64,000 bases of DNA from Trogon surrucura (Eukaryota; Chordata; Aves; Trogoniformes; Trogonidae). Below, one piece after another: positions 1-19,700 of this stretch. The position numbers were made by a program, and so were the translations under genes. The notes under the pieces were generated by a model. The model did not search any database. It saw only the letters and a list, made by a program, of their open reading frames with translations, and had not been told where the DNA came from. Every line of letters begins with the position of its first letter. Position 1 is the stretch's first letter. The stretch is from the NCBI GenBank assembly GCA_020746105.1, contig CM036618.1, positions 113,219,308 through 113,283,307 on the forward strand, in the 5' to 3' direction.

Positions 1-3000
1 TTCACCCAATGTTGACACTGGAGATGCCACGTTTTGCGTGGAAACCTGCCCTCGGCGGCAAGGGCAACCCCTCTGGCAACGCATGGTGCGTGCGTGCAGG
101 CGGCTGCCGAAACCCAGCTGAGTCATCCCTGGTGCTGCAGGTGTGCAATGGGGTGCGGTAGAGGGGAGCATCCCTTGAGAGCACCTCGGCTCCTCACTGG
201 CAGACGCCGAGCTGCGAGACTGAGGGCTGACATCCAGGTGGAAGGAAAGCTGGAACTGGAAATGACGTGTACCCCGGGCAAGGGTTCCTTTTAGAGTGGA
301 AGCACCTTTTCTCTGGGATTTTCTGCAGGTTTTCAAGCTGCGGACTTCAGACATCCCCACAATCCTTTTGGGGAGAGCTTAAGATGTGCTGGACCTCTAC
401 CAGATAATCCAGGGAGACAGCAGGTTGCGAAAGGCTGCAGAGGAGATACCCTCCCTTGTTCTCACCTTGCCTCAGCTGCAATAGGCGTGTCTTCCTTCTG
501 TGAACCCTCTCCCTGTAGTGTGGGCAGGATGCAAGCACGGGGATCCCGGTGGCCTCACGACGCCTGTTGCTGGCTGCTGGCATGAGCTCCGTGCTCACCA
601 TCCCACTTCACCTGGGGAAATGTAGAGCATTTCAAGGGAGGGGTGTCACACCGGGATGTCTCTCATGGAGGACCAGGCAATGTTTTGACATGCAGCCTTT
701 TCCCCATCCCTCCAAAACTCCTCTGGGAGCAGCATGAGGGTTCACCAGCCGAGGGGGTGTCAGCCAGGTGTTGGGGTGACTTGCAGCAGCCCAAATGCCC
801 GAGCCCTTGTGTTTCAGACACACCACAGACCCCAGAAGATGAAGGTTCATCTTCCCAAGGATGTGAAGCTGTGGCCTCTTTTGCATGGTCAATAAACTTG
901 CATAAACCTCCCACCTGAGCTCTGCAGGGAGCCAGAGACCAGCGGCTGCACTGCTGCGTTGCTGGGCTCCTGTACCTGTCATGGTCTTACCTCCGTCCAG
1001 CCTGATTTGGCTCAAAATCATAAGAAATCTCCAGAAAAAGGACACTGTGTGACTGTGTTCTTGGCCTCATGGACAAAGAGTCCCCAGCACAGCCCCTGCA
1101 GGTGTATCTGCTGGTGTCCGCTCGCTTCTAGGCAGGAAGAGTGATAGTCAGGGACAAGATCCCACCAGGGGCTGAGCATTAAGGTCCCTTTGCTGGATTC
1201 TTTGCTTAAGCCCCAGCTCAAACACATTGCTGTGGCACTGCCGAGGGACTGTGCTTTTCGGCAGCATCCAGTTCTGCCCTCATCCCTGTGCATGCTGTGT
1301 CCCTCCACCATGCGGGCACACATGACTGGACTTGATGATCTTAAAGTTCTTCTCAAATCCTAGCAATTCTATGACTCTGCAGCCTCACGGTGCTGATCAT
1401 GAGGAAAAGTAGCACAGGCAAGAAGAAAGGACACGGCTCCTCAGGGCCACAGCTAAAACATTCCCTGTTCACAGATAAAACTGAATTGTTGTCCCCTGAG
1501 CAGCAGACACGTGTCTTTGCTTACACCTCCTTTACTGAGCATCTCTCCCTCCGCTCTTTTCAAGCTCAGATCCTTCTCTCGCTCTCCACATGCAAGTCCT
1601 TGCCCCCAAGCGTGCTTTACCCACTACTTCTAGGTTCTTTATCAACGGGGGCGAAGCTGGCAGTGAGAGAGAGTCCTCCAGAAGGGATAAGTCCCCCCGT
1701 GCCCCTCGCAGCCACTGACCCCCCCAGCCGGGGTTAGTTTGGGAAGGAGTGCGATTGGGACAGCGACACACTGGCTGATTCACTGCTTGATCCGATCTCT
1801 CCCTCCTCACTCCCCAAATGATTCAAACGAAACACATTTTAGTAGTCAAATCTGTAAGGGTGGGTCCCATTGTGCTTTGACCCTACAGGGCGTTTTGTAC
1901 ATTTAATTTGATTTACACTCAAAATGTTAATTTAACGTACTGGATTTTCTCCCACACCCAACTAATGCCAAAAATTAAACAAGATCCTACAGAAGGGTTT
2001 TTGCACCATTATCTTGTTAGTGTTGTTACTTATTGAGTAATTACAGTGCACGTACAGGCTGTATGTGCAACGCTGCTGCAGCGGGCATGTGGAGAAAGAC
2101 ACCAGTTGCCCAGTGGCTTGTCCATGGGCTGCCTCACTGAAGATGGTGTGGCCCCAAGGATGCCACTTCGTGGTGCCACACATGGTTCCCTGCAACGGTG
2201 TTGGTGGTGCTCTGCTGTGAGCCTGCTCCTACAGGTTAAAAAAATACCAGGGAACGTTATTTTCAGGGAAGGAAGTATGGGTTTTCTTCTGGGCTATGGC
2301 CAAGCACCATCAAGATTTAGTCAGCAGTCTGTATTTCCACTCGCTGGCTCAAGGGGAAAGCAACACCTCACCACTGAGATGTTCTACTTCGTGCAGGTGG
2401 TGCCTCTTCCATCCAACTCCCTTTGCCTTGCTGGAAGCTTTCTCTCCACGCTGTGCATCTGATAGCGCTGGGCACACCACAGCCCTGACCACTTGTGTCA
2501 GGGCTCCAGAGCTGATAATAATAATTTGGTTCCTGATTCAGCCGTGCTTGTAAGTGCACGTCTGACTTGGAGCACACAATTAAAATGAAGTGTGTGCTCC
2601 AGGACCTCGCTAAATGGGAACCTCAAAGCAGGATTTGAAGAAGCCCAGACGACATTAGAGTAGTCACAGCGAGCTCTTGGTTTGGGAGTGTTGCGATTAA
2701 TGCCATTTGCTACCTCTTTTGGCTTAAAAGACAAGGAATGGTTAAAATAAAAAAAACCACAAGTTGAAAGCATTGCAAAAAATCAATTAAAACCCATGTA
2801 GCTGCATTTTGACCTGGAGCAAAATCTCAGACATAACAGAGAAATTACATAGCCTTAAAGAGAAAGAAAGAAACAGAAGGTTTTACGTGTGGTATTGCTG
2901 AGGTATTGCCCAAAGGCATGCTGAGGTCGCTTCTCACCTGGGAGCTGCCGAGGCTGTAAGCTCCCCACAGGAGTGAGGGGAGAGATTGGATACCCCCAGT

Positions 3001-4079
3001 CCTCACCATCGCTCCCAGGGCCCACTCTGTGTGTCAGTGGTCAGGGCTTTAAAAACCATTTCTGGAGGACTAAGTGCTGGGCAGTGGATAACTCTGCTGC
3101 TAGGATGAAGATGGTTGTGCTTGTGTGTCACTCCAGTAGACTCTGCTGGTCTGCTGCAGCTCCTGGCTGGGATTTCCTGGCTGGAAACACCAATTCCTTT
3201 GGGATGCTCAGCCTGGAGGACCTCTCTGGCGATGCGGGGCTTGGGGGCTGAGGCTCCTCCATCCCCAGGGCTCCAGCCAGTCCTACGCCCCTCATGCAAG
3301 AGCTCACACCAGTTTGCCCTTGGATAAAGTCCCCAGGAGTCCCACACTGGTGATTCTTGCCCCAAAGAGTAACTGGGGACATGCATTCATCAGAGTCCTT
3401 TCGTTTCGCCACCACGTTTGAAGGTGCGTGCTTTCCAGAAGCTCCAGATCCAGCCCCTGAAGTTAATTCTTTGTCTCAGTGAAACTCAGCAGTGAAACTC
3501 TCATTGATTGCCCCTTTACTCTTCGGGAGGAAAGTGGCAACCTTAGAGATGCCGTTTGAAAGGCCTCTTCACGTAGGGGAAACGGCGCTCGCTGCTCAGT
3601 CCCACCAGCCTGCCACAACCACAACATCCCGGTGCCGGCTCTGCTGCGAGGATGTGCTCAGGGAGGAAGGCACCGAATGCATTTTAACTGCGTTTAATTA
3701 AAAAGAAAAAACACAAAAAACCCAACAGATTGAATAGTAGGCGTGAGGAGGCACCCCTGAACACTTTTAAATACCCGAAAAGAGACTTTCAGTGCAGTTT
3801 TGTGGGTTTTCTGCTGTTTCTTTTGCTTCCTTCCCCTCCACCCCGTTCTCTTGTCTTTTGTTTCATTTCCACTTCGGGAAGAGGGGGAGAGGACAAGAGG
3901 CAAATAAAAAAAGAAAGGGGGGTGTGGGGGGGACTTGTGTGCGAGAGAAAAGGCTGAGACCGTGGCACGTTTTTAATTTTTAATCAATGGCTGAAACAGA
4001 ATAAAGGCGCCTTTTTTTTTTAATTTTTTTAACAGAAGAAAGGCTTGTCATTAATAAAAATAATAACAACTTTCTCTGC
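1..4079. other. Upstream intergenic DNA, no gene recognised
   Basis: Open frames here are short, overlap on both strands and resemble no protein family I know. A CR1 3' stub lies at 1322-1378. In human the next gene on this side of OVOL2 would be PET117 or KAT14; neither is visible. From about 3700 the sequence alternates A-rich and T-rich tracts (for example 4011-4031) before the CpG island begins near 4080. Distal OVOL2 regulatory DNA is possible but nothing specific can be shown. Confidence 0.6.
1322..1378 (+). mobile_element. CR1 LINE 3' stub
   Basis: The stretch 'gacttgatgatcttaaag', a diverged 'ttctcaaatcctagcaa' and the end 'ttctatgactct' match the typical 3' terminus of avian CR1 elements in sense orientation. 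Only about 55 bases are recognisable, as in heavily 5'-truncated CR1 copies. Confidence 0.6.
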
Positions 4080-4359
4080 CTGCTGCTTGCCCCGAAGGCA
4101 GCTCAGCCTCTTCCCTGGCGCCCTGGGGAGCCCTCCCCACCGCCGGCTGCCCCGCAGTTGGGGAGCGTCCCTCAGCGCAGCCCCCCGTGGGCGGCGGGAC
4201 CCGCACCCGAGGGTGGGGAGCACTCCCGCACCCCCGGCATCCCGCGGCGGGCGGGCGGGCAGCGGCTGCGGCCCCGCCAGGGTCCCCGCCAGCGGCAGGG
4301 CACAGCAACGGCAGGGCTCCCCTCCTCTCTCTTTTTTTTTTTTTTTCTTTAATTTTCAG

Positions 4360-4436
4360 ACGTTAAATTCTTTTGCAAACATTCATGCCTTAGGAAGGGC
4401 TGGAACAAAGCTCAGCTGCTCCAACCGGTCGGACAG
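4360..4436 (+). other. OVOL2: Probable non-coding 5' UTR exon of OVOL2
   Basis: A strong 3' splice site (T-rich tract 4331-4356, then CAG at 4357-4359) and a good 5' splice site (ACAG|GTAAGC at 4433-4442) enclose 77 bases without coding character. The next acceptor downstream is the C/T tract ending CCTCAG at 4607-4612, which would join this exon to the OVOL2 start-codon exon across a 176-base intron. It carries a tiny upstream ORF (ATG CCT TAG, 4385-4393). The exon call is inferred from splice signals alone; the true first exon would lie further upstream. Confidence 0.5.
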
Positions 4437-4696
4437 GTAAGCAGACTTGTTGACACCGTTATGTTTGCAGCACGCATGCTCCTTCCCAAGTTTCCTGGTG
4501 CATTTTTCTATTCCACCTTATGAAACTTTCCTTCCCCCCACCCTCCGCTTCCCCCCCCCCCCCCCTCCACCCCCACTCCCCTTCCCCTCCCCTTCCCCTC
4601 CCCACTCCTCAGCGGCTCTGCCCGGTGCGTGCGGTCCCGCTCCCCGTAGACGGCAACGCAGCCCCGCCGGGCTGCGGGCGGGGAAGGAGAGAAGGA

Positions 4697-4713
4697 GGGA
4701 GGGAGGGAGGGAG
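4697..4713 (+). repeat. GGGA repeat, potential G-quadruplex
   Basis: Four GGG runs separated by single A bases meet the standard G-quadruplex pattern, 70 to 86 bases before the OVOL2 start codon. If the acceptor at 4612 is used, the run lies in the OVOL2 5' UTR. The C15 and CCCCTTCC tract at 4551-4610 gives the same potential on the minus strand. Confidence 0.6.
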
Positions 4714-4782
4714 CGAGGAGAGGGCTGATCCTCCTGCGCTCCGCTTCGCTCCGTGCCCAGCCGGTGCCCCCCTGCCCTCGCC

Positions 4783-12195
<7,413 letters not shown>

Positions 12196-13730
12196 CGCGG
12201 TGGATTACAGTGGTCTAACGGAATGAAGTTTACATGTAGGACTATACACATATTATTTTTTTAAAAACAGTTTTTGAAAGAAGCCCTTGAAATGAAAGGG
12301 ATGCTCTTGTTAACGGAACTCTCTTGCTGTTGGTAGAATCTCAACTTGACAGAAATACCCCCATATGCGATGCAAACGTCAGGCTTTTTTTCTTTTTTCC
12401 ATCTGGCGAAAATAAAGAAAAGGAAAGTTTGAAAGAGGCTGTCACCTCTTGGATGGAGCGTTTACTGAACTGACATTCTTGTGACCTGCCTTCTGTTTCA
12501 GCTCTACCACATGTCTGAGCAGCCACTGACAAATAAGTTTACCTTTCCCCGGTGTATTTTGTAAAGATAATAACCGTTACCTCCCGTACAAATTACTTTT
12601 TGAGAGGTTTGGGTGACGAGTCCCGTGTAAGAGCAGCTACTAGTACGTTGTTCTATGCAAAATGAATTAAAATGGTTTTAAGAGTATATGGTATTGGTAT
12701 ATAAGTTCAAATGTGCAAATGACCTCAACCTTCCCCCTGTGCGGTACACTAGCAACTTGCGGAAGTGTGAGCCAAAGTGAGCTGAAACTTCTTTCTTACA
12801 GGGTGTGCAACCTTTTTCCTCCCAAATTTTCTCTGCTGGCAAATGACATTATTCCAGGGCAGACTGATGCGCTTTAGGTAATTTAAGCTGTGAACTTAAC
12901 TTTTACTGTGTTTAGATTTAAGTGTAACCTTAACTTTGATGTTCCTGGGCTTGCCACACTCACTTGGGGGATTATTGCTGGGTCCTTTTGACATACATCA
13001 CTGTTGACCCTGAAACCCAAAGACAACACTGGTATGACTTGAAGACATGCATTTTCTGTCATGACGAAATGCAATTTTGTGTGTATTTTATGGTATGTGT
13101 GTGTGTTTGGGGCTTTTTTTTCTTCTTTTTAATGATCGAATGCCTGTTTGCTGACACAGCAGAGCAGAGCTCTGGGACACTTCACCTGGCCCTGCCTTGT
13201 GAGATCAGCACGAAAGTGTGTACACAAATCTGGCCTCTCCTCTGCAGCTGCTGTCAGTTTAGAAAGCTCCTGGTGAGACCAGTGCTATGAGGGAAGGAGG
13301 TAGCAATGATGATGGTGAGGGACTGGTGCTACGTCTCTGTGCTTTCGGCCTTCCCCTCTAGTCCCACTCCAGCTTCGGTTGATTCAGGACAACCAAGAGG
13401 GTGCCTTATAGGGACTAGGTGAGGTGAATTTAGGAATTAAAAACAAAAAACAAAAGAAGGAGGGGTGAGGGATGCCTGTATAACTTTTGCTCCTGAAACC
13501 GCCTGACACCTTCAGCTGCTGCTGCCTTTACTGGGCATGTGGGTGTCTTGAGGAGCGACAGGTCAAGTCCTCGGGAACCACGAGGGCCTCTGGTCCAAGC
13601 ACACGTTATTCAGCTGTCCCTTGACTTGAAGGAGGTTTTACATCATTTAAATTCATAACAAGGGATTTCGTTTGTAAGTAAGTGCCAAAAAGCCATTTTG
13701 TGCTTAAAATAAAGCTGTATGTTTGGGGAG
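12196..13730 (+). other. OVOL2: OVOL2 3' UTR with alternative polyadenylation signals
   Basis: AATAAA occurs at 12411-12416, 13708-13713 and 14001-14006. The middle signal is followed by a GT-rich stretch (GCTGTATGTTTGGGG), so it is a plausible main cleavage site. Which is used cannot be decided from sequence. The region is AT-rich with no open frame of note. Confidence 0.55.
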
Positions 13731-15400
13731 GACGCGCTGTATTATATACACGTGTTGAAACAACAGCTGAAAGGTAACCCACCGAAAATAGTCAGGACCT
13801 TCATAGTCATTACTACTAAACAGATTCTGAGTGTCTTCTGCAAGACTCATAAAAATCTTCTCAATTTGCCTTAGTTTTGTACAGGCACCTGCTTGGGTTT
13901 TTGTGGGGAAAAAGCTTTTAGACGTTTTAAAGCATCTCTTGCAATGTCAATACATTACTCAGCACAACTGTCAGTGCTTGGGACCTTGAAACACAAGGAT
14001 AATAAAGTGATGCTACCGCATAAAGAACAAACTTGTCATCCTACATGATGGAAAAGTTTGCAGAATACTTATAAATGGGAAGTTCTTAGGAAAGAAGAAG
14101 CATCTGAGGTAAACTAAATCCAGAAAAAGAACTGAAGCTTATGTGCCAATCCCCAGTTTGTCTGAGAAGGTGCCATTGTAACTGAACAGTGTAAATGGAA
14201 GGTTGCTTACGTGGAAGTTGTGTGCATGCACACTCACTGACAGAACTGCCAGGCTAAGGAAAGCGCCGAGAGCTGGTTCCGCCAGTTGTGCCAGCCATGC
14301 TCCCCTGTCACCCGTGCGGTGAGGTCTCAGTCACGAAGCTTTGCTGTTGGGTTCAGTTCCAAGGCGGGACTGTTCAGTACAGCCCATCCGAGCATTTGCA
14401 ACAACAGAGGAGAGCAGCAGGTAACAGAGCACAGAAGAAAATCCACTCTGGATGGAGAGCAAAGCTCTGACAAGCCGGACGTTGTAGCTGGAGTTGCTGC
14501 TCTCACTGGCTGGTTTTTCTGGACAGGACAGATACTGCTTGCAGCAGCTGCCTTGGGCATGTCAATTTAACAGTCTGGCAAGTTAATTCAAAGTGGTCAC
14601 AAAGAGTTTGAGTTTGCATGATGCTGGCGACAGCCATCTGCCAGCTCTGTCAGGGGACAAAACCGGTACTGGCTTGTGCCTCTACAGAAACATTCCGGAT
14701 CCCACCCAGGGATGCCCGAGGCAGCTGCTCGGCAGCACTAGACACCGCTGTGGGCTCTGCAGGCTGCCTGCCCTCCCCAGGCTCTCTGACTACAGGTTCA
14801 CCCCAGACTTAAGGACAGGTTTACACACGGCATTGTCAGTGAAGCTGGCAGCCTTCCTCGGACATGAGGCTTTTGTTAAACAAATGCAGGCCCAGGTGCC
14901 AGCCTTGTCCTTATTTACTGGGAGGCAGGATGAGGCTCAAACCTCAGGTGGTTCAGAGACGTCTGACGGCTGTATGACGCACCGGTGAAGGCGGCAATCC
15001 CACCTGAACGTTGCCCGATTTTTCCATGCTCTCTCGATTTATCCAATCCCAGTCACCACAGGGAATTCAGCACGTTTTATCACCTCCTGCTTCTGCTCAG
15101 GGCACCTCACCTCTTGCTTCTGCCCATGCTCTTTACATCCATGGAGCTATCTTACTCGGAAAATTGACTGTGATGCTGAGCCACCCGCTTGCTAAAATTC
15201 TGTGATGTGGGAAGATACTTGTAAAACAGGTAGACCTTCTGAGCGCTCACACAAGCATCACCATAGTTAGTCATCCCTGAACACAGCTCCTCAGTCTCCA
15301 TGGTTTGTCCTTTTAGATAGAAATCTAATTAAGAACAGAGTAATCGTAACATCACTAGACCAGGTTTGAATAAGCAAGTACCACTATAACCAAGTTTCAT
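13731..15400. other. Spacer between convergent OVOL2 and MGME1
   Basis: No gene, RNA or repeat recognised. 14220-15000 is somewhat GC-richer than its surroundings and open for up to 131 codons on +, but the translation is rich in Cys, Ser and Pro and matches no family I recognise. Confidence 0.5.
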
Positions 15401-15507
15401 TGTCCAGGTTTCCACAGTTTAGCGCTCTGGAGGAGCAGAAGACTAAGCATCCTAGAGGTTTAAATTTCTTCAGCAGCAAGTCTCCCCATTCTTTTTATTT
15501 TTTAGGT

Positions 15508-15666
15508 ATGGTTCTGGCTGATTTTCTGGAAGTTTATGGGTTGGTCATATTTTTATTTGCAACCTTTGGCAGTACTATGAGAATTTGTAAGTATGTTTCA
15601 GAGAAAACAAAGAGAAGGAGGAAAAAAGCCTTCCAGATAAGCACCGCACAAAGCAAAGCCGCCTGA
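15508..15666 (+). CDS. Candidate 52-residue single-pass membrane microprotein
   Basis: Not a gene I recognise. An ATG two bases after a strong 3' splice site (CTTTTTATTTTTTAG, ending at 15505) opens 52 codons to TGA at 15664-15666. The predicted peptide has an acidic N-terminus (MVLADFLEV), one hydrophobic stretch of about 16 residues (VYGLVIFLFATFGSTM), then a strongly basic segment (KTKRRRKKAF). This is the pattern of a small N-out/C-in or tail-anchored membrane protein. The frame extends upstream to an ATG at 15400, but that part lacks protein character. No upstream donor or poly(A) signal can be tied to it, and it overlaps antisense the likely MGME1 3' UTR. Chance is a real alternative. 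Confidence 0.25.
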   Translation: MVLADFLEVYGLVIFLFATFGSTMRICKYVSEKTKRRRKKAFQISTAQSKAA

Positions 15667-15744
15667 CATCATCGAGGCTTATACTGTGTCTTGCAGACTT
15701 GATTTTATGAAACAAGCTTTGAAAGTAACTTCCAGCATAGGACA

Positions 15745-16601
15745 TTTATTCACAAAATTATCTGGGAAAAAAAAGAAGAAAACAAAACCCACAAAAAACC
15801 CCAACCCCTCAAAAATCAGTCAGCGGCTCTTCATTCCGCAGAAGGTGGGGCTTCAAAGCTGCAAGCCTGCTTTTACAAAGAAACTTACTCGTGCTGGCAA
15901 ACTTTATAACTCAACACTGCAGATCGTTCCACATGGGTGAGCAGTCAAACCTCTTACCTTTCCGAACCCCCACTGGAAATTTCTAGGTGTTACCGGTTAC
16001 CTTTCTGCTCCTCTTTCGCTAAGCCGCTCCTGTTAAATCATTGCTTTGCTGTAGTATTTTAAATAAGTGCTTGTGAGAACTTTGGTTATAATTCTTAGCG
16101 CAATTTTTCCAGCCATTGCCATAAGAAAAACCACAAATAGTAACAAGCCTGCAAATAGATACCTTTGAGATGAGCAAGAACTAAGCTGGCTGAAACCTGG
16201 TCTGCTACACTAATTTGTTTATCATTTGCATTTCTCTCAGCTCTGAGAACGCAGATAGCATTTTACTTTAGTTCACCAACCTCCTTTTCAAAACCTCCGT
16301 GCTGCAACAGTTTTTTGTTCTGTTTTTTTTCCTCAAAAATGACAAAACGACAATTTGATTGAATAATTTTCTTTATAGAAACTCTGTTATAAACCTAAAG
16401 CAGTAAAAACTGAGATTAAGTTGACTTTGTCCTGCTCAGTTCACTTAAGTCACCTATAACATAAGCAAATACATGTTCCCCATTCCGTTTTTTTTTTGGG
16501 GAGGGGAAAAGTCTTGTATTAAGAAATTAGCTAAAGTTATCAAAAAAATGGCAGACTTAAACACAGGATTTTTGCTTTGGCTCTGCACAGCTTGGTTTGG
16601 G
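15745..16601 (-). other. MGME1: Probable MGME1 3' UTR
   Basis: After the MGME1 stop the minus strand is AT-rich and non-coding. The first minus-strand AATAAA I find is the complement of TTTATT at 15745-15750, giving a 3' UTR of about 850 bases; further candidates lie at 15494-15499. The end point is an inference. Confidence 0.4.
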
Positions 16602-16736
16602 TCAGTTTCTGTCCATGTACTCTTCAAGGCGCAAAAGCCACTTATTCCAGTACTGCGAGCACAGATCAGGATCCATGAAATGCGGATGCGCCGGGGAGCC
16701 GTTCTTATAGGCGACCACAATGAGTCCACAACTAAC
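16602..16736 (-). CDS. MGME1: MGME1 last coding exon
   Basis: Acceptor ACTGTAG|GTTAGT (minus strand), then [27 protein letters not shown] and [11 protein letters not shown], stop TGA at 16604-16602. A competing AG six bases downstream (GTTAG|T) would break the frame, so the upstream AG is chosen. Confidence 0.93.
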   Translation of the reverse strand, partial: VSCGLIVVAYKNGSPAHPHFMDPDLCSQYWNKWLLRLEEYMDRN

Positions 16737-19700
16737 CTACAGTTACAAACAGAAGCCTGTCAGAAACTCAACATCAACATGTTAACTTCAATCAGCAATT
16801 CTAAAACCTAAGCTTAAAAGTACAGAAACTCACTGCCAAATGTCATCTTAACATGTAAGTAAGAAATGGACAACAAAGAAAGAGCAGTAATTCACTGTAA
16901 AATACATGGAGACTAACATTGAAGTGCCCCAAAGAGTCAGAGTCCAAACCTCTGAGTGACTTTGGTGAAAACCAAGAGGTCTGGGACTCTGAGCAGAGTG
17001 ATAAGAGTGATAGGGTCTACTTAAATGTTGCAGATGCTGGTAAAATTCCCAGTGACTGATGAAGTTTTGCCTGGGGTTGTGTAACCAGACTGCTGCAACT
17101 CTCCAGCATTAGTCTGAATGGAAATGGCTACTTTAGTATGTTCTGACATCTTTCATACTTGACAAACATCTAATCCAAATCCCAAACAGCCACCGGGGTG
17201 AAGAAAACGCAGTGGAGGACAGGAGGCTAACAGCAGAATTCTAGAATTGCTGCCTGTATTTCACTCAGTGAGGATCGACTTTTAAGCGCTTGTGTTTACT
17301 GACCTCTACTGTATTTTAGAAGGTCCTTTGCACAAGCTATGAATTACACTGCTCTCTTCTGCTCTATACTTCCCCCCTTCAATGCTTTGTATTGAAATAA
17401 CAATCCTTCAGGCCAAGCAGACCTGGCTAGAATTGCATTTGGAGCCTTTGAAAACATTATTCCACTGTCTTCTGATTAAGTGACTGAGAACAACACTGCT
17501 TTCCTCTGAGGGAATGCTGTGCAGCTTCCAAACACTCCAAGCAAATCACTCAGTCCCTCATTTGCCAGTGGGATATAGCGACGTGATGTGAGCAATGCCC
17601 TCCCACCCCATTTTCCTGCTTGCAGGCTCTTTTGCTTTACTTCTTCTCCTACCCTTGGCACAAGCAAAACCACATGGAACAAAGCACTGGGGGTTGCCCA
17701 CATGGCAAGTCACGGTGAGTTCATCTGACCTCCTAAGATGCTGAGCATCCCTTGGTCCCACTGAGCAGTTCCTTAAAACCACTGAAAATGGGATGACTGA
17801 CAGGCAAAGGCAGCAGGTTTAGCAAGAGCAGTGGCGTTATTTCACAGTATTTCAGTTTAACCTGATACAAAGCTGGTCTGCTTTGTTACAATACCTATCC
17901 AACAGCTCTGTGATGGACAGCAGGCAGTAAGTAGAGAGAAACGAAAATAAAGTGGGTGTTGCTGCTTGTCCTGGCAGGTAGCAGGGCTACTGACCTGGAA
18001 GTCATAATTGGCATCATGATTTATGGCTCCAATATATGCTGCAACCTGTAACGGGTTGTCATAAGTATTCTTCAGAGACGGCTTTGGTTTCTCTGAAGTT
18101 TTCCAGTCGATCACACACAACCGGCCTCTGCATAAGAGAACAAGACAGGACAATAGTTTAAACTTTAGTCATAAGTCAGAAATAAGCAAAGAAAGTCGTA
18201 TCACTCTCAGTCTGTTTCCTCCCCATGTCACGTTGCTCATTATTATATCTAAGCAAGTCTCTTCTTAGCTCTCAAAACCCAAGACTCACTAATATCTGCT
18301 GCAGTTCCTGGCAGCCACTCAGGATCGCTTAACCCAGCCCCGCTCACACCCTGCTCCCGTAAGGAATTCTCCATGAGAAACAACAGTGCTTCCATCACCA
18401 GGTTCACCCAGGAGAGGTCATCCTTTTCTGCTGCCCTTAGAGCTCTGTTCGGCTTCCCTCTCCCGCCCCCTGAGAGCTCACCAAAACACCTGCTCCGGTC
18501 TGGGACGCAGCCCCCCATGCACCACCCGCGCTGTCGTGTCTCTCAGAGAACCAGTACCTCACCGATATTTAGCCACACAGTCTACCAGGCCCAGGTACTG
18601 AAGGGTCTCGTGCTGAACTGCGCTTTCCAGAGCTTTCACTTCGCTGATATCTTTTAAGATGTGCTGCACGCTTGCCATGTAGCCGGAAATAGCAACATCT
18701 TCTCTCTGCTCCTTAGTTGCTGTCTCTTCAGAGACGAATGCAGATTCCAAAGCTGCATGAAAGAGCGCTCCTTGGAGGAAAAGATCTAAGGAAAATGTGA
18801 CAAAAAAAACCCCAAATCACCCACATTTTAGACTCTACTCATAACATCCAAAGGACTTGTATTCTAGATATTGCACAACATAGCTCTTAAACCAGTCCTG
18901 GTTTCTGTACTGAAGGCTTGAGGATGGAGGAAGAAGGGAAACGAGACAGAATAGTAAACTGTCAAGAGTGGAATTAGTGTCACTTATATTAATGCTTACT
19001 TTTTTGGTCTCACTCAGAAACAAAATACAATTTTTATTCAAAGGCATTTGTGCATTTCTATGAACTGAAAATATAATTCGAGTCTGCTTTTGCTGCATTT
19101 CCTTCTTCTGCTGTGTTGGTTCATTGGAATGGAACTAATTTACTCCCAAAATGGGTGGGCATAGTTCTAAGAGTAAGGCTCTGTCTCAGAACTGATTCCA
19201 AGAAAGATAAATTTCAAATAGTTATATAAGGTTTGTTATGCTACTTATTCACTATTTAGTAACTCAAAAAGCATCAACACAGGATATTCTGTTTTAAAAA
19301 ACATAACTCATGTAAGGAGCACGCTATCTGTAGATAGATACTACCAAACAGATAAATGAGAGGCAGACAGGATAGAGCAAGGAACGCTACAGTCTAATTC
19401 TCATTCCTCACGCGTTTCTGAATCCATTTTAATGGTCGCAGAATAAAGATCAGAGCTTAGATTCATTGACAATGCTCTCAGCCCTCGAAACGGAAACAAC
19501 TTGATGGGTTTCCAAAACACTTGACCTGTAAGGCCAGACAACACGGCTACGCTGGCACATCCCAGCCAGCCACCCCCAACTACTGCTTCTGCTTTGCAAT
19601 CACGCTGCAGTTACACTTACTTTTAGTATACTCTGCAAAACCATCTTCTCCAAGTTCCAGTATCATCTTCTGCTTCCATCTCTCTAGATAAAAGGCTTGC

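Noticed and set aside
19580..19620. C-terminal extension of the first MGME1 coding exon beyond the donor
   Set aside because: GTAAGT at 19620-19615 is a consensus donor, and the next exon restores the conserved family sequence in frame.
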